In this document: one piece after another, positions 1-8,872 of the stretch | Position numbering within the stretch: the first letter of the stretch is position 1 | Layout of the letters: each line of letters begins with the position of its first letter | Assembly (NCBI GenBank): GCA_030263455.1 | Contig: SZOZ01000002.1 | Span: 372,001 to 436,000 of the forward strand | Direction: 5' to 3' | Origin: Synechococcales cyanobacterium CNB | GTDB taxonomy: Bacteria; Planctomycetota; Phycisphaerae; Phycisphaerales; UBA1924 | DNA: 64,000 nucleotides | Notes under the pieces: model-generated | What the model saw: only the letters and a program-made list of their open reading frames with translations | Told to the model about the DNA's origin: nothing | Database searches by the model: none | Position numbers and translations under genes: made by a program

Positions 1-519
1 GCCCGCGGGCACATCGCGCGGGCGCGCATCGCGGGCGAGCAGGTCCAGGTCAAACTCGACGGCTTGGTCGCGCACGGCGCGGAAATGCCACGGGCGGCTC
101 AGCAGCACCGACTCGTCCAACTCGACGCGCTCCGCACCACCGTCGTCGCCTTCGAGCAGGGCGCGGGCGGCGTCCGGCGCGAGCAGCGCGGCCACCACAT
201 CCCCGCTCGCCGACTCGACCAGCGCCTGCCCCTCGCGCAGTAAGGCGAGTTGGCCAGGAGGCATCGGGCACCGGCCGTTCACGAGCAGGAGAGGTCCGGC
301 GACACGCGCGGGGAGCCGGTTGATGGGCAGGTCGTGGCGTTCGCCGGTGATGGCCTCGAGTTCCGGCGGCACGAAGAGGGCGACGACGCGCAGATCCAGC
401 GATGCCGTCACGCGGTGCAGCGTGCTCAGCGGGCCGAGGCGCACGTCGAAGACGGGGCGGAGGCCGGTGAGGGGTTCGAGCCGTGCACGGGCGTCGTCGA
501 AGAAGACGGCGGAACGCAT
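1..519 (-). CDS. GlmU-like sugar nucleotidyltransferase, N-terminal part (runs off window)
   Basis: The reading frame starts at the ATG at 519 and stays open to base 1, giving the first 173 residues only. The opening MRSAVFFDDARARLEPLTGL followed by RPVFDVRLG is the N-terminus typical of putative sugar nucleotidyltransferases of the alternative GlmU type (UDP-GlcNAc diphosphorylase/GlcN-1-P acetyltransferase relatives), in which the usual LxxGxGTR loop is replaced. The left-handed beta-helix acyltransferase half expected for that family would lie outside the window. It is on the same strand as mreD and starts 36 bp after it, so it may belong to the cell-shape operon and supply wall or envelope precursors. 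Family assignment is by recognition of the N-terminus; the substrate is unknown. Confidence 0.6.
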   Translation of the reverse strand, partial: MRSAVFFDDARARLEPLTGLRPVFDVRLGPLSTLHRVTASLDLRVVALFVPPELEAITGERHDLPINRLPARVAGPLLLVNGRCPMPPGQLALLREGQALVESASGDVVAALLAPDAARALLEGDDGGAERVELDESVLLSRPWHFRAVRDQAVEFDLDLLARDARPRDVPAG

Positions 520-554
520 GAAGCCAGTCTACCGAACGAGGGAGTGCGAGTCGC

Positions 555-1124
555 TCAGGCGCGGCGGGCGATCTTCCGGTGGGTCGCCTGCTGCTGGAAG
601 GCGAAGGTGGGCGTGAGCGGGATGAGCAGCAGGGAGAGGGCCAGCCCCGCCACGCCGGTGTAGGCGGACGCGCCGAAGCGCACAAGCAGTTCAGAGGCGG
701 GAGCAAAGTCGACGGGATCGCCGTAGAGCGTTCGGACGGTCATGGCGGCGACGACGACGACGTGGGCAACGGCCGCGGCGAGCATCGACATGACCGCCAT
801 GGTGAGCGGGTTGCCGCGGATGAGCACGCCGCGGAGGGTGAGGACCAGCTGGCCGCCGAGGAGGTAGCCGAGGGCGTACGGTCCGAGGATCGTTGCCGCC
901 CCGCCGCCGGAGATCGGGTGTCGCCAGGTGAGGTCGACGAGCAGGCCGCAGGCGAGGCAGGCCCAGAGCGCGACACGGTGCGGCGCCCACAGGCAGACGA
1001 AGACGGCGAGCGGGAGGACAAAACTCGGCGCGAGGGCCTCGGGTCCGAGGCGCAGGGCGGGCCGGAGGCCCAGTTCGAGGCCGAGGGAGAACCACGCGGC
1101 GATGGCGAAGGTGAGCCAGTTCAC
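555..1124 (-). CDS. mreD: Rod shape-determining protein MreD
   Basis: A 189-residue integral membrane protein with about five hydrophobic segments, including FVLPLAVFVCLWAPHRVALW, the ACLACGLLVDLTW region, and a C-terminal helix ending in a basic tail. MreD is a poorly conserved membrane partner of the elongasome, linking MreC to wall synthesis. The LVDLTW stretch matches the conserved G-x-x-x-D segment of MreD. The start overlaps the mreC stop by 4 bp (ATG at 1124, mreC ends at 1121), so translation is probably coupled. The assignment depends mainly on position after mreB-mreC and on topology. Confidence 0.8.
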   Translation of the reverse strand: MNWLTFAIAAWFSLGLELGLRPALRLGPEALAPSFVLPLAVFVCLWAPHRVALWACLACGLLVDLTWRHPISGGGAATILGPYALGYLLGGQLVLTLRGVLIRGNPLTMAVMSMLAAAVAHVVVVAAMTVRTLYGDPVDFAPASELLVRFGASAYTGVAGLALSLLLIPLTPTFAFQQQATHRKIARRA

Positions 1125-2008
1125 GGCCCGCCCCCCCCCTCGCCGGTTTCCTGCAGGATGCGAAGGACGACCTCGCTGACGCGCTCGAGGCGAACGGTCG
1201 GACGCACGGTGATGACGCGGCGCAGCGGGGCGTCCGGCGCGGGTTCGACCCGCTCGACCTGGCCGATGATGAGCATCTGCGCGCTCGGCGGCCAGACGGG
1301 ATCGGAGAGGCGGACGAGCTGCCCGGGCGCGACCTCCGGCGTGGGCCTGCCCTCGGGCGAGGCGGGGTACTCGACGTCACCGCGGAGCGTGCCGTCACCG
1401 ACGGGGGCAAGCCGGCAGAGCAGGCCGCCCTCGTCGGAAACCATGACGGTGCCGATGATCGAGCCGGCCTCGGGCGCGGTGATGGGTCGGACGTAGCAGA
1501 GCCGCTCGGCGGCGCGGTCCACGCGGCCGAGGAGTTGCACGCCCGCGACCGTGGCGACGGTGTTGCGCTCGACGCCGTGGCGTCGCCCCGCGCGCACGGT
1601 GAGCAGCGGGCTGGAGAGGTCGCTCGACGCGCCGACGACCGAGGCGGTGTAGAGGCGAAGCGGGAGCTCCGGGTTCAGCGCGATGCCGCCCTGGAGTTGA
1701 CGCACGAGTTCCCGCAGCCGCGCGTTCTCGTCGCGCACGCGGTGGTACAGCGTGGCGTAGTGGTCGCGTTGCTGTTCGAGTTCAGCGATCTCTTCCGTGG
1801 GCGAGCCGCCCGTGCGCGCCGGCGCGACCCACGCGGCCAGCGCCCGCAGCGGCTGGCTCACCGGCGCGGCGACGACGGCCGTGAGGTCGGCGAACCAGCC
1901 CGCGAAGGCCATGAAACGAACGGGCACGAGCGCCAGCACGACGAGCGCGGCGATCGTGATCGGCAGGAGCCGGCGCGAGGCAGCGGTCTGGCCCGGGCGT
2001 CGTCCCAT
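1121..2008 (-). CDS. mreC: Rod shape-determining protein MreC
   Basis: A 295-residue single-pass envelope protein. A short basic cytoplasmic N-terminus is followed by a membrane helix (LLPITIAALVVLALVPV, about residues 15-31), a coiled coil (EEIAELEQQRDHYATLYHRV region) and the periplasmic beta-domain with the YTASVVGASSD and VRAGRRHGVERN motifs typical of MreC. I chose the ATG at 2008 because the longer frame from 2074 would overlap the end of mreB and adds a Cys/Arg-rich segment before the signal anchor. It lies 29 bp downstream of mreB and overlaps mreD, the classical mreBCD order. In rod-shaped bacteria MreC connects MreB filaments with PBP2/RodA. Confidence 0.92.
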   Translation of the reverse strand: MGRRPGQTAASRRLLPITIAALVVLALVPVRFMAFAGWFADLTAVVAAPVSQPLRALAAWVAPARTGGSPTEEIAELEQQRDHYATLYHRVRDENARLRELVRQLQGGIALNPELPLRLYTASVVGASSDLSSPLLTVRAGRRHGVERNTVATVAGVQLLGRVDRAAERLCYVRPITAPEAGSIIGTVMVSDEGGLLCRLAPVGDGTLRGDVEYPASPEGRPTPEVAPGQLVRLSDPVWPPSAQMLIIGQVERVEPAPDAPLRRVITVRPTVRLERVSEVVLRILQETGEGGGGP

Positions 2009-2037
2009 CGCGTCAGCCGCCCGACAAAAGGGGCGGG

Positions 2038-3093
2038 CTAGAGGTCCATGTCCGTTTCGAGGTTCGGCCCCCACACCTCGATGTTCTCGAGATAGATCGC
2101 CGTTCCGCGCGCCACGCAGGTCAGCGGGTCTTCGGCAAGCCGGCAGTCGAGGCCCGTCGCCTTCTGCACGACCTGCGGCAACCCTCGCAGCAGCGAGCCG
2201 CCGCCCGCGAGCGTGATGCCGTTCTCGACGAGGTCGGCGGCGAGTTCCGGTTCGGCCCGTTCGAGCGTGCGCGTCACCGTCTCGATGATGGCGTTCACCG
2301 GCTCCTGCAGGGCCTCGCGGATTTCCTCGCTGCTGATCGGAGCCTTGCGCGGCAGGCCCGAAATCATGTCGCGCCCGCGGACATCCATCGTGGTCTCCTC
2401 GCCCACCGGCGCGGCGGACCCGATCTCGATCTTGATCCGCTCGGCGGTCTGCTCACCCACCATGAGGTTGTAGGTGCGCTTCATGTGGTTGATGATGGCC
2501 TCGTCCATGTCATCGCCTGCGACGCGCACGCTCTCGCAGACCGCGATGTCGGCGAGCGACATGATGGCGACCTCGGTCGTCCCGCCGCCGATGTCCACGA
2601 TCATGCTCGCCGTCGGCTCGGCGAAGGGCAGGCCCGCGCCGATCGCCGCCGCGACCGGCTCCTCGATGAGATATGTGCGCCTCGCACCCGCACGCTCGGA
2701 CGAATCGAAGACGGCCCGCTTCTCGACCGCGGTGATGCCCGACGGGATGGAGATGACCACGCGCGGGCCGATGAAGCGCGGGCTGCCGTTCACCTTGCGG
2801 ATGAAGTAGCCCAGCATCGCCTCGGTGATCTCGAAGTCGCTGATGACGCCGTCCTTGAGCGGGCGGATCGCGGAGATGGAGCCGGGTGTCTTGCCGAGCA
2901 TCTCCTTGGCGACCCAGCCGACGGCGAGTTCGTTGCCGGAACGCAGCACCTGGTTGGTGCCCTTGCGCACGGCGACGACGCTCGGCTCGTTCAGCACAAT
3001 GCCCTGCCCACGGACCGCAACGAGCGTGTTGCAGGTGCCGAGGTCGATCCCCATGTCAACCGCGAACAGGCCCAGGAACCGATCGAAGAGCAC
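2038..3093 (-). CDS. mreB: Rod shape-determining protein MreB (actin homologue)
   Basis: A 351-residue actin-fold ATPase. Visible motifs are phosphate 1 (DMGIDLGTCNTL), the connect-1 region around LIEEPVAAAIGAG, phosphate 2 (MIVDIGGGTTEVA) and the adenosine motif (ITLAGGGSLLRGLP). MreB polymerises under the inner membrane and positions wall synthesis. I chose the GTG at 3093, preceded by a purine-rich AAGGAAGAAGC element; the longer frame to 3189 only adds an Arg/Pro-rich, non-homologous N-terminus. It is the first gene of the mreBCD cluster. Presence of mreBCD argues for a lineage with peptidoglycan-directed elongation. Confidence 0.96.
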   Translation of the reverse strand: MLFDRFLGLFAVDMGIDLGTCNTLVAVRGQGIVLNEPSVVAVRKGTNQVLRSGNELAVGWVAKEMLGKTPGSISAIRPLKDGVISDFEITEAMLGYFIRKVNGSPRFIGPRVVISIPSGITAVEKRAVFDSSERAGARRTYLIEEPVAAAIGAGLPFAEPTASMIVDIGGGTTEVAIMSLADIAVCESVRVAGDDMDEAIINHMKRTYNLMVGEQTAERIKIEIGSAAPVGEETTMDVRGRDMISGLPRKAPISSEEIREALQEPVNAIIETVTRTLERAEPELAADLVENGITLAGGGSLLRGLPQVVQKATGLDCRLAEDPLTCVARGTAIYLENIEVWGPNLETDMDL

Positions 3094-3262
3094 GCTTCTT
3101 CCTTGCCCGCCGCTGCGCGCGGCCTTCCGTGGCAGGCGCGCGCCGGTCGGCCCCACGGTGGGGCGCGCCCGCCGCGCCGGGGCGCGCACATCATTCGCCC
3201 CGCGAGCCGAGACAGTACCGCCAATCCGCCCAAACCGCCAGTGGGGCGGGCTGTCAGGAGCG

Positions 3263-3298
3263 AAAAAGCCGCCCCGGCTCGGTGAGGAACCGGGGCGG
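3263..3298 (-). terminator. Rho-independent terminator of the coiled-coil gene at 3383-4363
   Basis: On the minus strand a 9-bp GC stem (CCGCCCCGG / CCGGGGCGG, arms 3290-3298 and 3269-3277) with a 12-nt loop is followed by a T run at 3267-3263. It stands 85 bp past the stop of the upstream minus-strand gene and before mreB, so it separates the two units. Confidence 0.85.
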
Positions 3299-3382
3299 TC
3301 TCGCGGACTCAGAAGGCCGCGAAAGGGGGGTCATCCAAGGTCACCGTCCCGGCTTGCCCAACCCGGACGGCGCGAGGCTCGG

Positions 3383-4363
3383 TCAGCGGTCGCGGGAGGC
3401 AAGGGGACGCGCCGGCTCAGCGGGCTTGTCGCTCTCGGGGCCGACCTCGATCACCGGCGGGGTGATCTCGATCGCCTTCGCGCCGGGGAGGGCGCTCCCG
3501 CTGCCGCGCAAGGCCTGCCCGGCGCGAATGGTCGTGTCGAGTTCGAGTTGGGCGCGGGCCTTGTAATCGTCCACGGTGGAGCGACCGGCAAGGGAGGTCA
3601 GGCGGGCCTCCTGCTCGGCGAGGATCTTGGCGATCCGCCCCTGCACCTGGTCGAGGCTGCCCGCGCTGTAGCGGTCGTACTTGTCCATCGTCGCCTGACG
3701 CTGGGTGAGCATCTGCTCCATGCGGGTGTTGCGGGCGATGGCGTCCACCTGCCGGTCCAGCTGCCAGAGCTCGTTCTGGAACTTCACACGCTCAGACTCG
3801 AACTGGCCCAGCAGCTCGCTCAGCCGATCCTGCTGCGAGCGCAGCAGCGACAGGTCTCGCTCGATGTCCGCGGCCCGGTCGGCGTAGGCCGATCGCAACT
3901 GGCTGATCTGGTTGGCCTTGGCGTACGCCTCGTCGAGGCTGAACGACCTGTCGTCGAGGCGCACCCTCACCACGCTGAAACCGTTCTCCGACCGCGCGCT
4001 CTCGGCACGGGCGAGCAGGTCCTGCATCTGCCCGAGGTCGGCGTCGGCGAGCGAGATGACCTTCCGGCTCACGAGCAGCTCACGCTCGAGCTGCTGGACG
4101 TTGTGCGTCACTTCGGCCAGGTCGCCCTGCACCGCGGCGATCTTCCTGGGCAGTTCCGCCTCCAGGGCGCGCAACTGCTGACGAAGCGCGATCGGATCGT
4201 CGATCGTCGCGTCGATCTTCGAGTTGATCGAGTGGCGGGCCTGCGTGAAGAGCGCGGCCACGCGATCCGGACCGGCGATCACCACCGCCGGCACCAGCAC
4301 CGCGCCGCCCACGACCGTCCCGATGACGCCCATACGAACGAGAGACTTGACGATGCACGGCAT
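3383..4363 (-). CDS. Exported or membrane-anchored coiled-coil protein, unknown function
   Basis: A 326-residue protein with an N-terminal hydrophobic segment (MGVIGTVVGGAVLVPAVVIA, about residues 11-30) followed almost entirely by heptad-rich coiled coil, about residues 45-270 (for example QQLRALEAELPRKIAAVQGD and LLRSQQDRLSELLGQFESE). The tail is Pro/Glu-rich. A strong Shine-Dalgarno AAGGAGG lies 7 bp before the ATG. It resembles long-stalk envelope proteins, but I do not recognise a named family. It sits directly upstream of mreBCD on the same strand, separated by a good terminator, so a role in envelope organisation is only a guess. Confidence 0.75.
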   Translation of the reverse strand: MPCIVKSLVRMGVIGTVVGGAVLVPAVVIAGPDRVAALFTQARHSINSKIDATIDDPIALRQQLRALEAELPRKIAAVQGDLAEVTHNVQQLERELLVSRKVISLADADLGQMQDLLARAESARSENGFSVVRVRLDDRSFSLDEAYAKANQISQLRSAYADRAADIERDLSLLRSQQDRLSELLGQFESERVKFQNELWQLDRQVDAIARNTRMEQMLTQRQATMDKYDRYSAGSLDQVQGRIAKILAEQEARLTSLAGRSTVDDYKARAQLELDTTIRAGQALRGSGSALPGAKAIEITPPVIEVGPESDKPAEPARPLASRDR

Positions 4364-4703
4364 GGCGAACCTCCTTGGATGTGCCGTCCGTCACGGGCCG
4401 ATCGTGCCGCCCCGTCATGTCCGGCCGCCCGAACTCGGGCCTGTCCGGGTCTCATTGGGAGGCCGGCCCGCCCGCTTTCACACGCCGAAACAGGAACCGC
4501 AGGCCCGATAGCGAGCAGACACTTCAATCTCTTGTTGGTGTGCAGGCGATCGACTTCGTTCGGACCATGTCCGGCGGTATCCTTGGGGAGAACTCGCCTC
4601 CGCCCGAAACGCGGCGTGCGAAACCCGGAACGATCGGGCGTCCCGCCGTGCCCCGGGGGGGTTCGGCGCAGCCCAGGGTCGGGCTGGCGCAAGGAGTCGC
4701 ACG
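4364..4703. promoter_or_regulatory. Divergent intergenic region (340 bp)
   Basis: This region separates the minus-strand coiled-coil gene from the plus-strand sigma-factor gene and should hold both promoters. I see the Shine-Dalgarno sequences at both edges but no confident -35/-10 pair and no supported gene inside. Confidence 0.4.
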
Positions 4704-5453
4704 GTGCTCTCCTCGATGACGACGAGTTTCATCGCCCGCCTGCGGGCCAACGACCAGGCCGCCTGGTTCGAGCTGTGGGAGACCTTCGGCCCTGTCGTCC
4801 GCGCCCAACTCACCCGCTGGGGAGGCGGGCGGATCGGGCACGAGACCGTGCGCGACCTCTCCCAGGAGACGCTCGCGGCCCTGTCGGACTCGATCGACCG
4901 CTACGACCCCGCCCGCGGGGCACGTTTCAGCACTTGGCTCCTCGCCATCGCCAAGCACGTCCTCGGCGACGAGATGGACCGGCGAATGGCCATGAAGCGG
5001 GGCGGCGGGCGAACGGCGGCGTCCCTCGACGAGGCATGGATGGCCGGCTCGTCGGCGATCGGCGCGGACGATGCCTACGAGGCCGCGGTCTTCGGGGCGA
5101 AGGTCGAGGCCGCGATCCGGCAGGTACAGAAAGAGTGCGACTTCACGGACTTCTCCATCTACCGGATGCGGGTGCTGGACGGGACGAGCGGCAAGGACGT
5201 GGCGGCGGCAATCGGGGTGAGCGAGCCGACGGTGAGCCGGCGACTGGCGAAGGTGCGCGACGCGCTGCGACGGCGGATCGCGGAGGCCGTGGAGACGTAC
5301 TCGTTCACGGAGGCCGAGCGGTCCGAGCCGCGCCGAAACGGGCTGGACCTCGATCCGAACAAGGCCGACGACGCTCTCTTTGACGAGGCGGTCGCGGAGA
5401 TTTACCACCGCCAGATGGACCTTCGGCGGATGGACGAGCAGGCCGCTCGATAG
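4704..5453 (+). CDS. ECF-type RNA polymerase sigma factor
   Basis: A 249-residue sigma-70 family protein. Region 2 is visible at about residues 8-80 (the DLSQETLAAL segment and YDPARGARFSTWLLAIAKH), and region 4 at about 140-195 with the helix-turn-helix GTSGKDVAAAIGVSEPTVSR. It has a C-terminal extension of about 50 charged residues beyond region 4. The start is the GTG at 4704, 7 bp after AAGGAG; an ATG at 4716 is an alternative. It lies 38 bp upstream of a membrane kinase on the same strand. Planctomycetes commonly pair ECF factors with Ser/Thr kinases, so the kinase may regulate this factor; that is inference. Confidence 0.85.
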   Translation: MLSSMTTSFIARLRANDQAAWFELWETFGPVVRAQLTRWGGGRIGHETVRDLSQETLAALSDSIDRYDPARGARFSTWLLAIAKHVLGDEMDRRMAMKRGGGRTAASLDEAWMAGSSAIGADDAYEAAVFGAKVEAAIRQVQKECDFTDFSIYRMRVLDGTSGKDVAAAIGVSEPTVSRRLAKVRDALRRRIAEAVETYSFTEAERSEPRRNGLDLDPNKADDALFDEAVAEIYHRQMDLRRMDEQAAR

Positions 5454-5491
5454 GACGCCGACGAGACGCCCGCCGGGGCAGGAGCGAAGGT

Positions 5492-7774
5492 ATGGCCGGG
5501 CCTGGGGTGCTGCTGGTGCTGCTGGGAGCGGTCGTGGGCATCGTGCTGCTCGTGCTGCTCGTCATGTACGTCGTCGTGCCGCTCTTCAAGGGCATCGGCT
5601 GGCTGGTCCGCCACCTCGCCGCGTTCATCGGGGGCGAGATCCGCGACGCACTCCGCCTCATCGGCGCTTTGGTAACGGCCGTGGTCTTCGCGTTCCTCGT
5701 CATCGCGAACGTGGTGATCGGACGATGGTCGGCGGCGGCGCACTTCGGTCGGGCGATCCAAGGCGAGATGGGCGCGGGAGGAGCGTGCATCTACCGCATC
5801 CTCGTCGGGCACCCGGCACGCTTCCTGTGCCTGAACTCGCTGGTGGACGGGCTGGAGCGCAGGCTTCCCGAGGTGGTGGCGGCCGCACCGACCGCGGACA
5901 CCCCCTCGCGGCGCACCGGCAAGTTCGAAGGCTACGTGATCGTCGGCTCGCTGCCCGGGGGCGGTTCGGGGGGCAAGTTGTACGTCGCCGAACCGGACGA
6001 GATCCGGCGCGCGGCGTTCGCACGCCAGGGCATCGACGACGTGGACCAGGTCGTCATCAAGTCGTTCAGCCTCCAGGACGGGTCGAGCCTGCCGCAGATC
6101 GTGCGCGAGAGCCGAGCGCTGGATGCGGCCAAGAAGCTCGGGCTCGTCCTCGACCACGAACTCACGCCCGAACGCTTCTACTACGTGATGCGCTTCGTGC
6201 CCGGCGAGCCGCTGAGCCTGGTGACCCAGAAACTGCACGGCCGCGCCCCCGCTGCAGGCCTGACCAACGCGCAGTTGCACGAGGTGCTCGGGTACCTCGG
6301 CTCGCTGCTCGCCACGCTGGACCGCTACCACCGCGGCGGGCTGTGGCACAAGGACGTCAAACCCGACAACATCATCGTCCACGGGCGCGAGGCGCACCTC
6401 GTGGACTTCGGCCTGCTCACGCCGATCCGCTCGGCGATGACGCTCACGACGCACGGCACGGAATACTTCCGCGACCCCGAAATGGTGCGCATGGCGCTGC
6501 GCGGCGTGAAGGTCCACCAGGTGGATGGGGCGAAGTTCGACGTCTACGCCGCGGGCGCGGTGCTCTACGCCGTGGTCGAGAACTCGTTCCCCGCGCACGG
6601 CGCCTTGAGCCAGATCACACGCCGCTGCCCCGACGCCGTGCGGTGGATCGTGCGCCGCGCGATGGCGGACTACGACAAGCGCTACCCAACTGCCCTGGCG
6701 ATGCTCGAGGACGTGCGCTACGTGGCCGCGGCGGCGGACCCGTTCGCGGTGCGCCCGGCGGAACTGCCGAGTATGCGCGGCGTCGAGGGCGACGCTCAGC
6801 ACGCCGTGTACCGCGAAGAGGACGAACTCGTGTTTGCCGGCGCTGTGGCCGCGTCGCACGCGCTCCGCGCCCGCCCGGATGGCTCCCCCGGCTTCGCCCC
6901 CCCACCGCCTCAACCGCCGCAGCGGCGTTCGCGCCCGCGCCTGCGCGTGACGAACTGGTGGAGCGGCGAGTATGTCGTTTCGCCGGACGAACCGGTGCGC
7001 GCCGCGGGAACGCCGCGCCCGGGACCAGCGCAGCGTCCCGCGCGCCCTCGCGTGCAGCGGGCCCCGGCGCAACAGCAGTTGGCGAGCGCCCGCGCCCGTG
7101 TCGAGGCCGCCCGCACGCGCGCGGCCAGGCGCATCGGCGGACGCGCCGCCGCGGCCGGACCGGCACGATTCAACAACGGCATGAACCCCGGCGTGGCCGT
7201 CGCGCTCTTCCTGTTTCTGGCCGCCTGCGTTGGCATCGCCGCGATCGTCATCGGCTTCGCCGCGTCGAAGCGCGGCACCGTCGTCGTCTACGGTGATACC
7301 GCCGCGCCCATCCCTGCCCCGCCCCAGCCGCCCGCGCTGCCCGCGTTCGCCGGCGCGCCGGTCGATGGCGCGCGCGTGCTGGTCGTCAGTGACCTGCTCC
7401 CGCCTCTGGACGAAGCCACCCGCGCCCGCGTCGATGCTCTGCTCGCGTCCTTCGACTCGGCCGGCATGGAGCTGCGCGGCGCGGCGCCCGGCGCGGAATC
7501 CGGCTCCGAGGCGATGACCGCGGACCTCGACCTCGCCGCAGCCGTCCGTCTCGCTCGCGGGCAGGCGCCGCTGGACTCCCCCGATGCCGCGGCCGCGATC
7601 GAGACCTGGCTCGCCGCCTCGCCCGAAGCCGACGCCGTGCTGTGGCTCACGCCCGCGACCGACGGCTCACGCCAGGGGCCGCTCGCACGCCTCTTCGTCG
7701 CCCCGCGCGGCGAGGACTGGACGGCGTGGTCTCGATCCGCGCTGGACACGATCAACGCGATCATGACACGCTGA
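5492..7774 (+). CDS. Membrane-anchored Ser/Thr protein kinase-like protein
   Basis: A 760-residue protein. Two N-terminal membrane segments (about residues 4-32 and 56-76) are followed by a protein-kinase fold: VVIKSF with the candidate ATP lysine near residue 187, the catalytic loop HKDVKPDNI near 286 (Asp and Asn present), and DFG near 306. A Pro/Arg-rich linker leads to a third membrane helix (about residues 566-588) and a C-terminal extracytoplasmic region with no family I recognise. The glycine-rich loop is unusual (GSLPGGGSGGKLYV). The catalytic residues suggest an active kinase. It probably forms an operon with the preceding ECF sigma factor. Confidence 0.85.
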   Translation: MAGPGVLLVLLGAVVGIVLLVLLVMYVVVPLFKGIGWLVRHLAAFIGGEIRDALRLIGALVTAVVFAFLVIANVVIGRWSAAAHFGRAIQGEMGAGGACIYRILVGHPARFLCLNSLVDGLERRLPEVVAAAPTADTPSRRTGKFEGYVIVGSLPGGGSGGKLYVAEPDEIRRAAFARQGIDDVDQVVIKSFSLQDGSSLPQIVRESRALDAAKKLGLVLDHELTPERFYYVMRFVPGEPLSLVTQKLHGRAPAAGLTNAQLHEVLGYLGSLLATLDRYHRGGLWHKDVKPDNIIVHGREAHLVDFGLLTPIRSAMTLTTHGTEYFRDPEMVRMALRGVKVHQVDGAKFDVYAAGAVLYAVVENSFPAHGALSQITRRCPDAVRWIVRRAMADYDKRYPTALAMLEDVRYVAAAADPFAVRPAELPSMRGVEGDAQHAVYREEDELVFAGAVAASHALRARPDGSPGFAPPPPQPPQRRSRPRLRVTNWWSGEYVVSPDEPVRAAGTPRPGPAQRPARPRVQRAPAQQQLASARARVEAARTRAARRIGGRAAAAGPARFNNGMNPGVAVALFLFLAACVGIAAIVIGFAASKRGTVVVYGDTAAPIPAPPQPPALPAFAGAPVDGARVLVVSDLLPPLDEATRARVDALLASFDSAGMELRGAAPGAESGSEAMTADLDLAAAVRLARGQAPLDSPDAAAAIETWLAASPEADAVLWLTPATDGSRQGPLARLFVAPRGEDWTAWSRSALDTINAIMTR

Positions 7775-7782
7775 CCGTCCGG

Positions 7783-8817
7783 TCATCCACGAGATACGCG
7801 CATCAGTGTCTCCAGCGTCTCCCTCGCCCTGCCCGAGTCCACCGCTTCCGCCGCGAGCGTCAGCCCATCGGCGAGTGAAGCCGCAACGTCCGCCACGAGC
7901 AGCGCGGCGGCAGCGTTCAGGAGCGTCACGTCTCGCCGCGGCCCCGGCTCGCCCGCCAGCACGGCGCGAACAGCCCCGGCGGCCTCGTCCACGCTCGCGA
8001 CGCGCAGGTCGTCGAGCCGGGCCGGAGCGAGGCCGAGCGTGCGAGCGTCCAGTTCCTCGATCCGCACACCCCCCCCCAAGACCAACGCCAGGATCGTCGG
8101 CGCGGTCGTCGTCAGTTCGTCCATGCCGTCGCGCCCGTGGGCGACGATCGCCCGCTCCGCTCCGAGTCCCGCGAGCGCTTCGGCGATCAGCGGCACCAGC
8201 CTCGCCTCGTAGACGCCGATCACTTGCCGACGGGCGCCCGCCGGGTTCGTCAACGGCCCGAGCAGGTTGAAGATCGTCGGGAACCCGAGCGACCGTCGCG
8301 GCCCGGCCGCGTGGCGCATCGCAGGGTGATGGTGGATCGCGAAGCAGAAGCACACGCCCGCCTCGGCGAGGCACCGCGACTGCACCTCCGGCGACGCGTC
8401 CACGCGCACGCCGAGCGCCGCAAGCGCCTCGGCCGACCCTCGCCCCGTGCGCGAGCGGTTGCCGTGCTTGGCGACGATCGCCCGCCGCCCCCCCCCCGAT
8501 CGTGCCGCCGCCGCGACGATGGCCGCCGCGGTCGAGACGTTGAAGGTCTTGGGCGCTCCACCCGTGCCGCAGGTGTCGATGAGGGTCGCTCCGAGCACGC
8601 TCGGCATGGGCGTCGGCGTGACGTGGCGGCGCATGACCCGGGCGGCACCGATGACCTCCGGCGTCGTCGCCCCGCGCGCCTGGATGAGCGAGAGCACACC
8701 CGCGATCTGGGCGTCGTCCATGCCGCCGGAGAGCAGTCGCTCGAAGAGGGCCTCAGCCTGCTCCGCGCTGAGCGAGCCGCCGGCGACCAGCGTGGCGAGC
8801 GCATCGTGCGGTTCCAT
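7783..8817 (-). CDS. trpD: Anthranilate phosphoribosyltransferase
   Basis: A 344-residue enzyme that transfers phosphoribose from PRPP to anthranilate, the second step of tryptophan synthesis. The PRPP-binding loop DTCGTGGAPKTFNVST, the KHGNRS motif and the metal-binding HGRDGMDEL motif are all present, and the length is normal. I chose the ATG at 8817 because the longer frame to 9060 is Arg/Ser-rich and covers the divergent gene at 8873. No other trp gene is in the window, so trpD appears to be unlinked here. The gene faces away from the DUF4175-like gene, with a 55-bp shared spacer. Confidence 0.95.
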   Translation of the reverse strand: MEPHDALATLVAGGSLSAEQAEALFERLLSGGMDDAQIAGVLSLIQARGATTPEVIGAARVMRRHVTPTPMPSVLGATLIDTCGTGGAPKTFNVSTAAAIVAAAARSGGGRRAIVAKHGNRSRTGRGSAEALAALGVRVDASPEVQSRCLAEAGVCFCFAIHHHPAMRHAAGPRRSLGFPTIFNLLGPLTNPAGARRQVIGVYEARLVPLIAEALAGLGAERAIVAHGRDGMDELTTTAPTILALVLGGGVRIEELDARTLGLAPARLDDLRVASVDEAAGAVRAVLAGEPGPRRDVTLLNAAAALLVADVAASLADGLTLAAEAVDSGRARETLETLMRVSRG

Positions 8818-8872
8818 CGCGGAACGATACCGCGCCCCGACCGCGCACGCCCCCGGTCGAATACCATCGTGC

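Noticed and set aside
2825-5383. Plus-strand open frame of 852 codons
   Set aside because: It overlaps mreB, the coiled-coil gene and the terminator in antisense, and the sigma factor in another frame; it has no recognisable domain.
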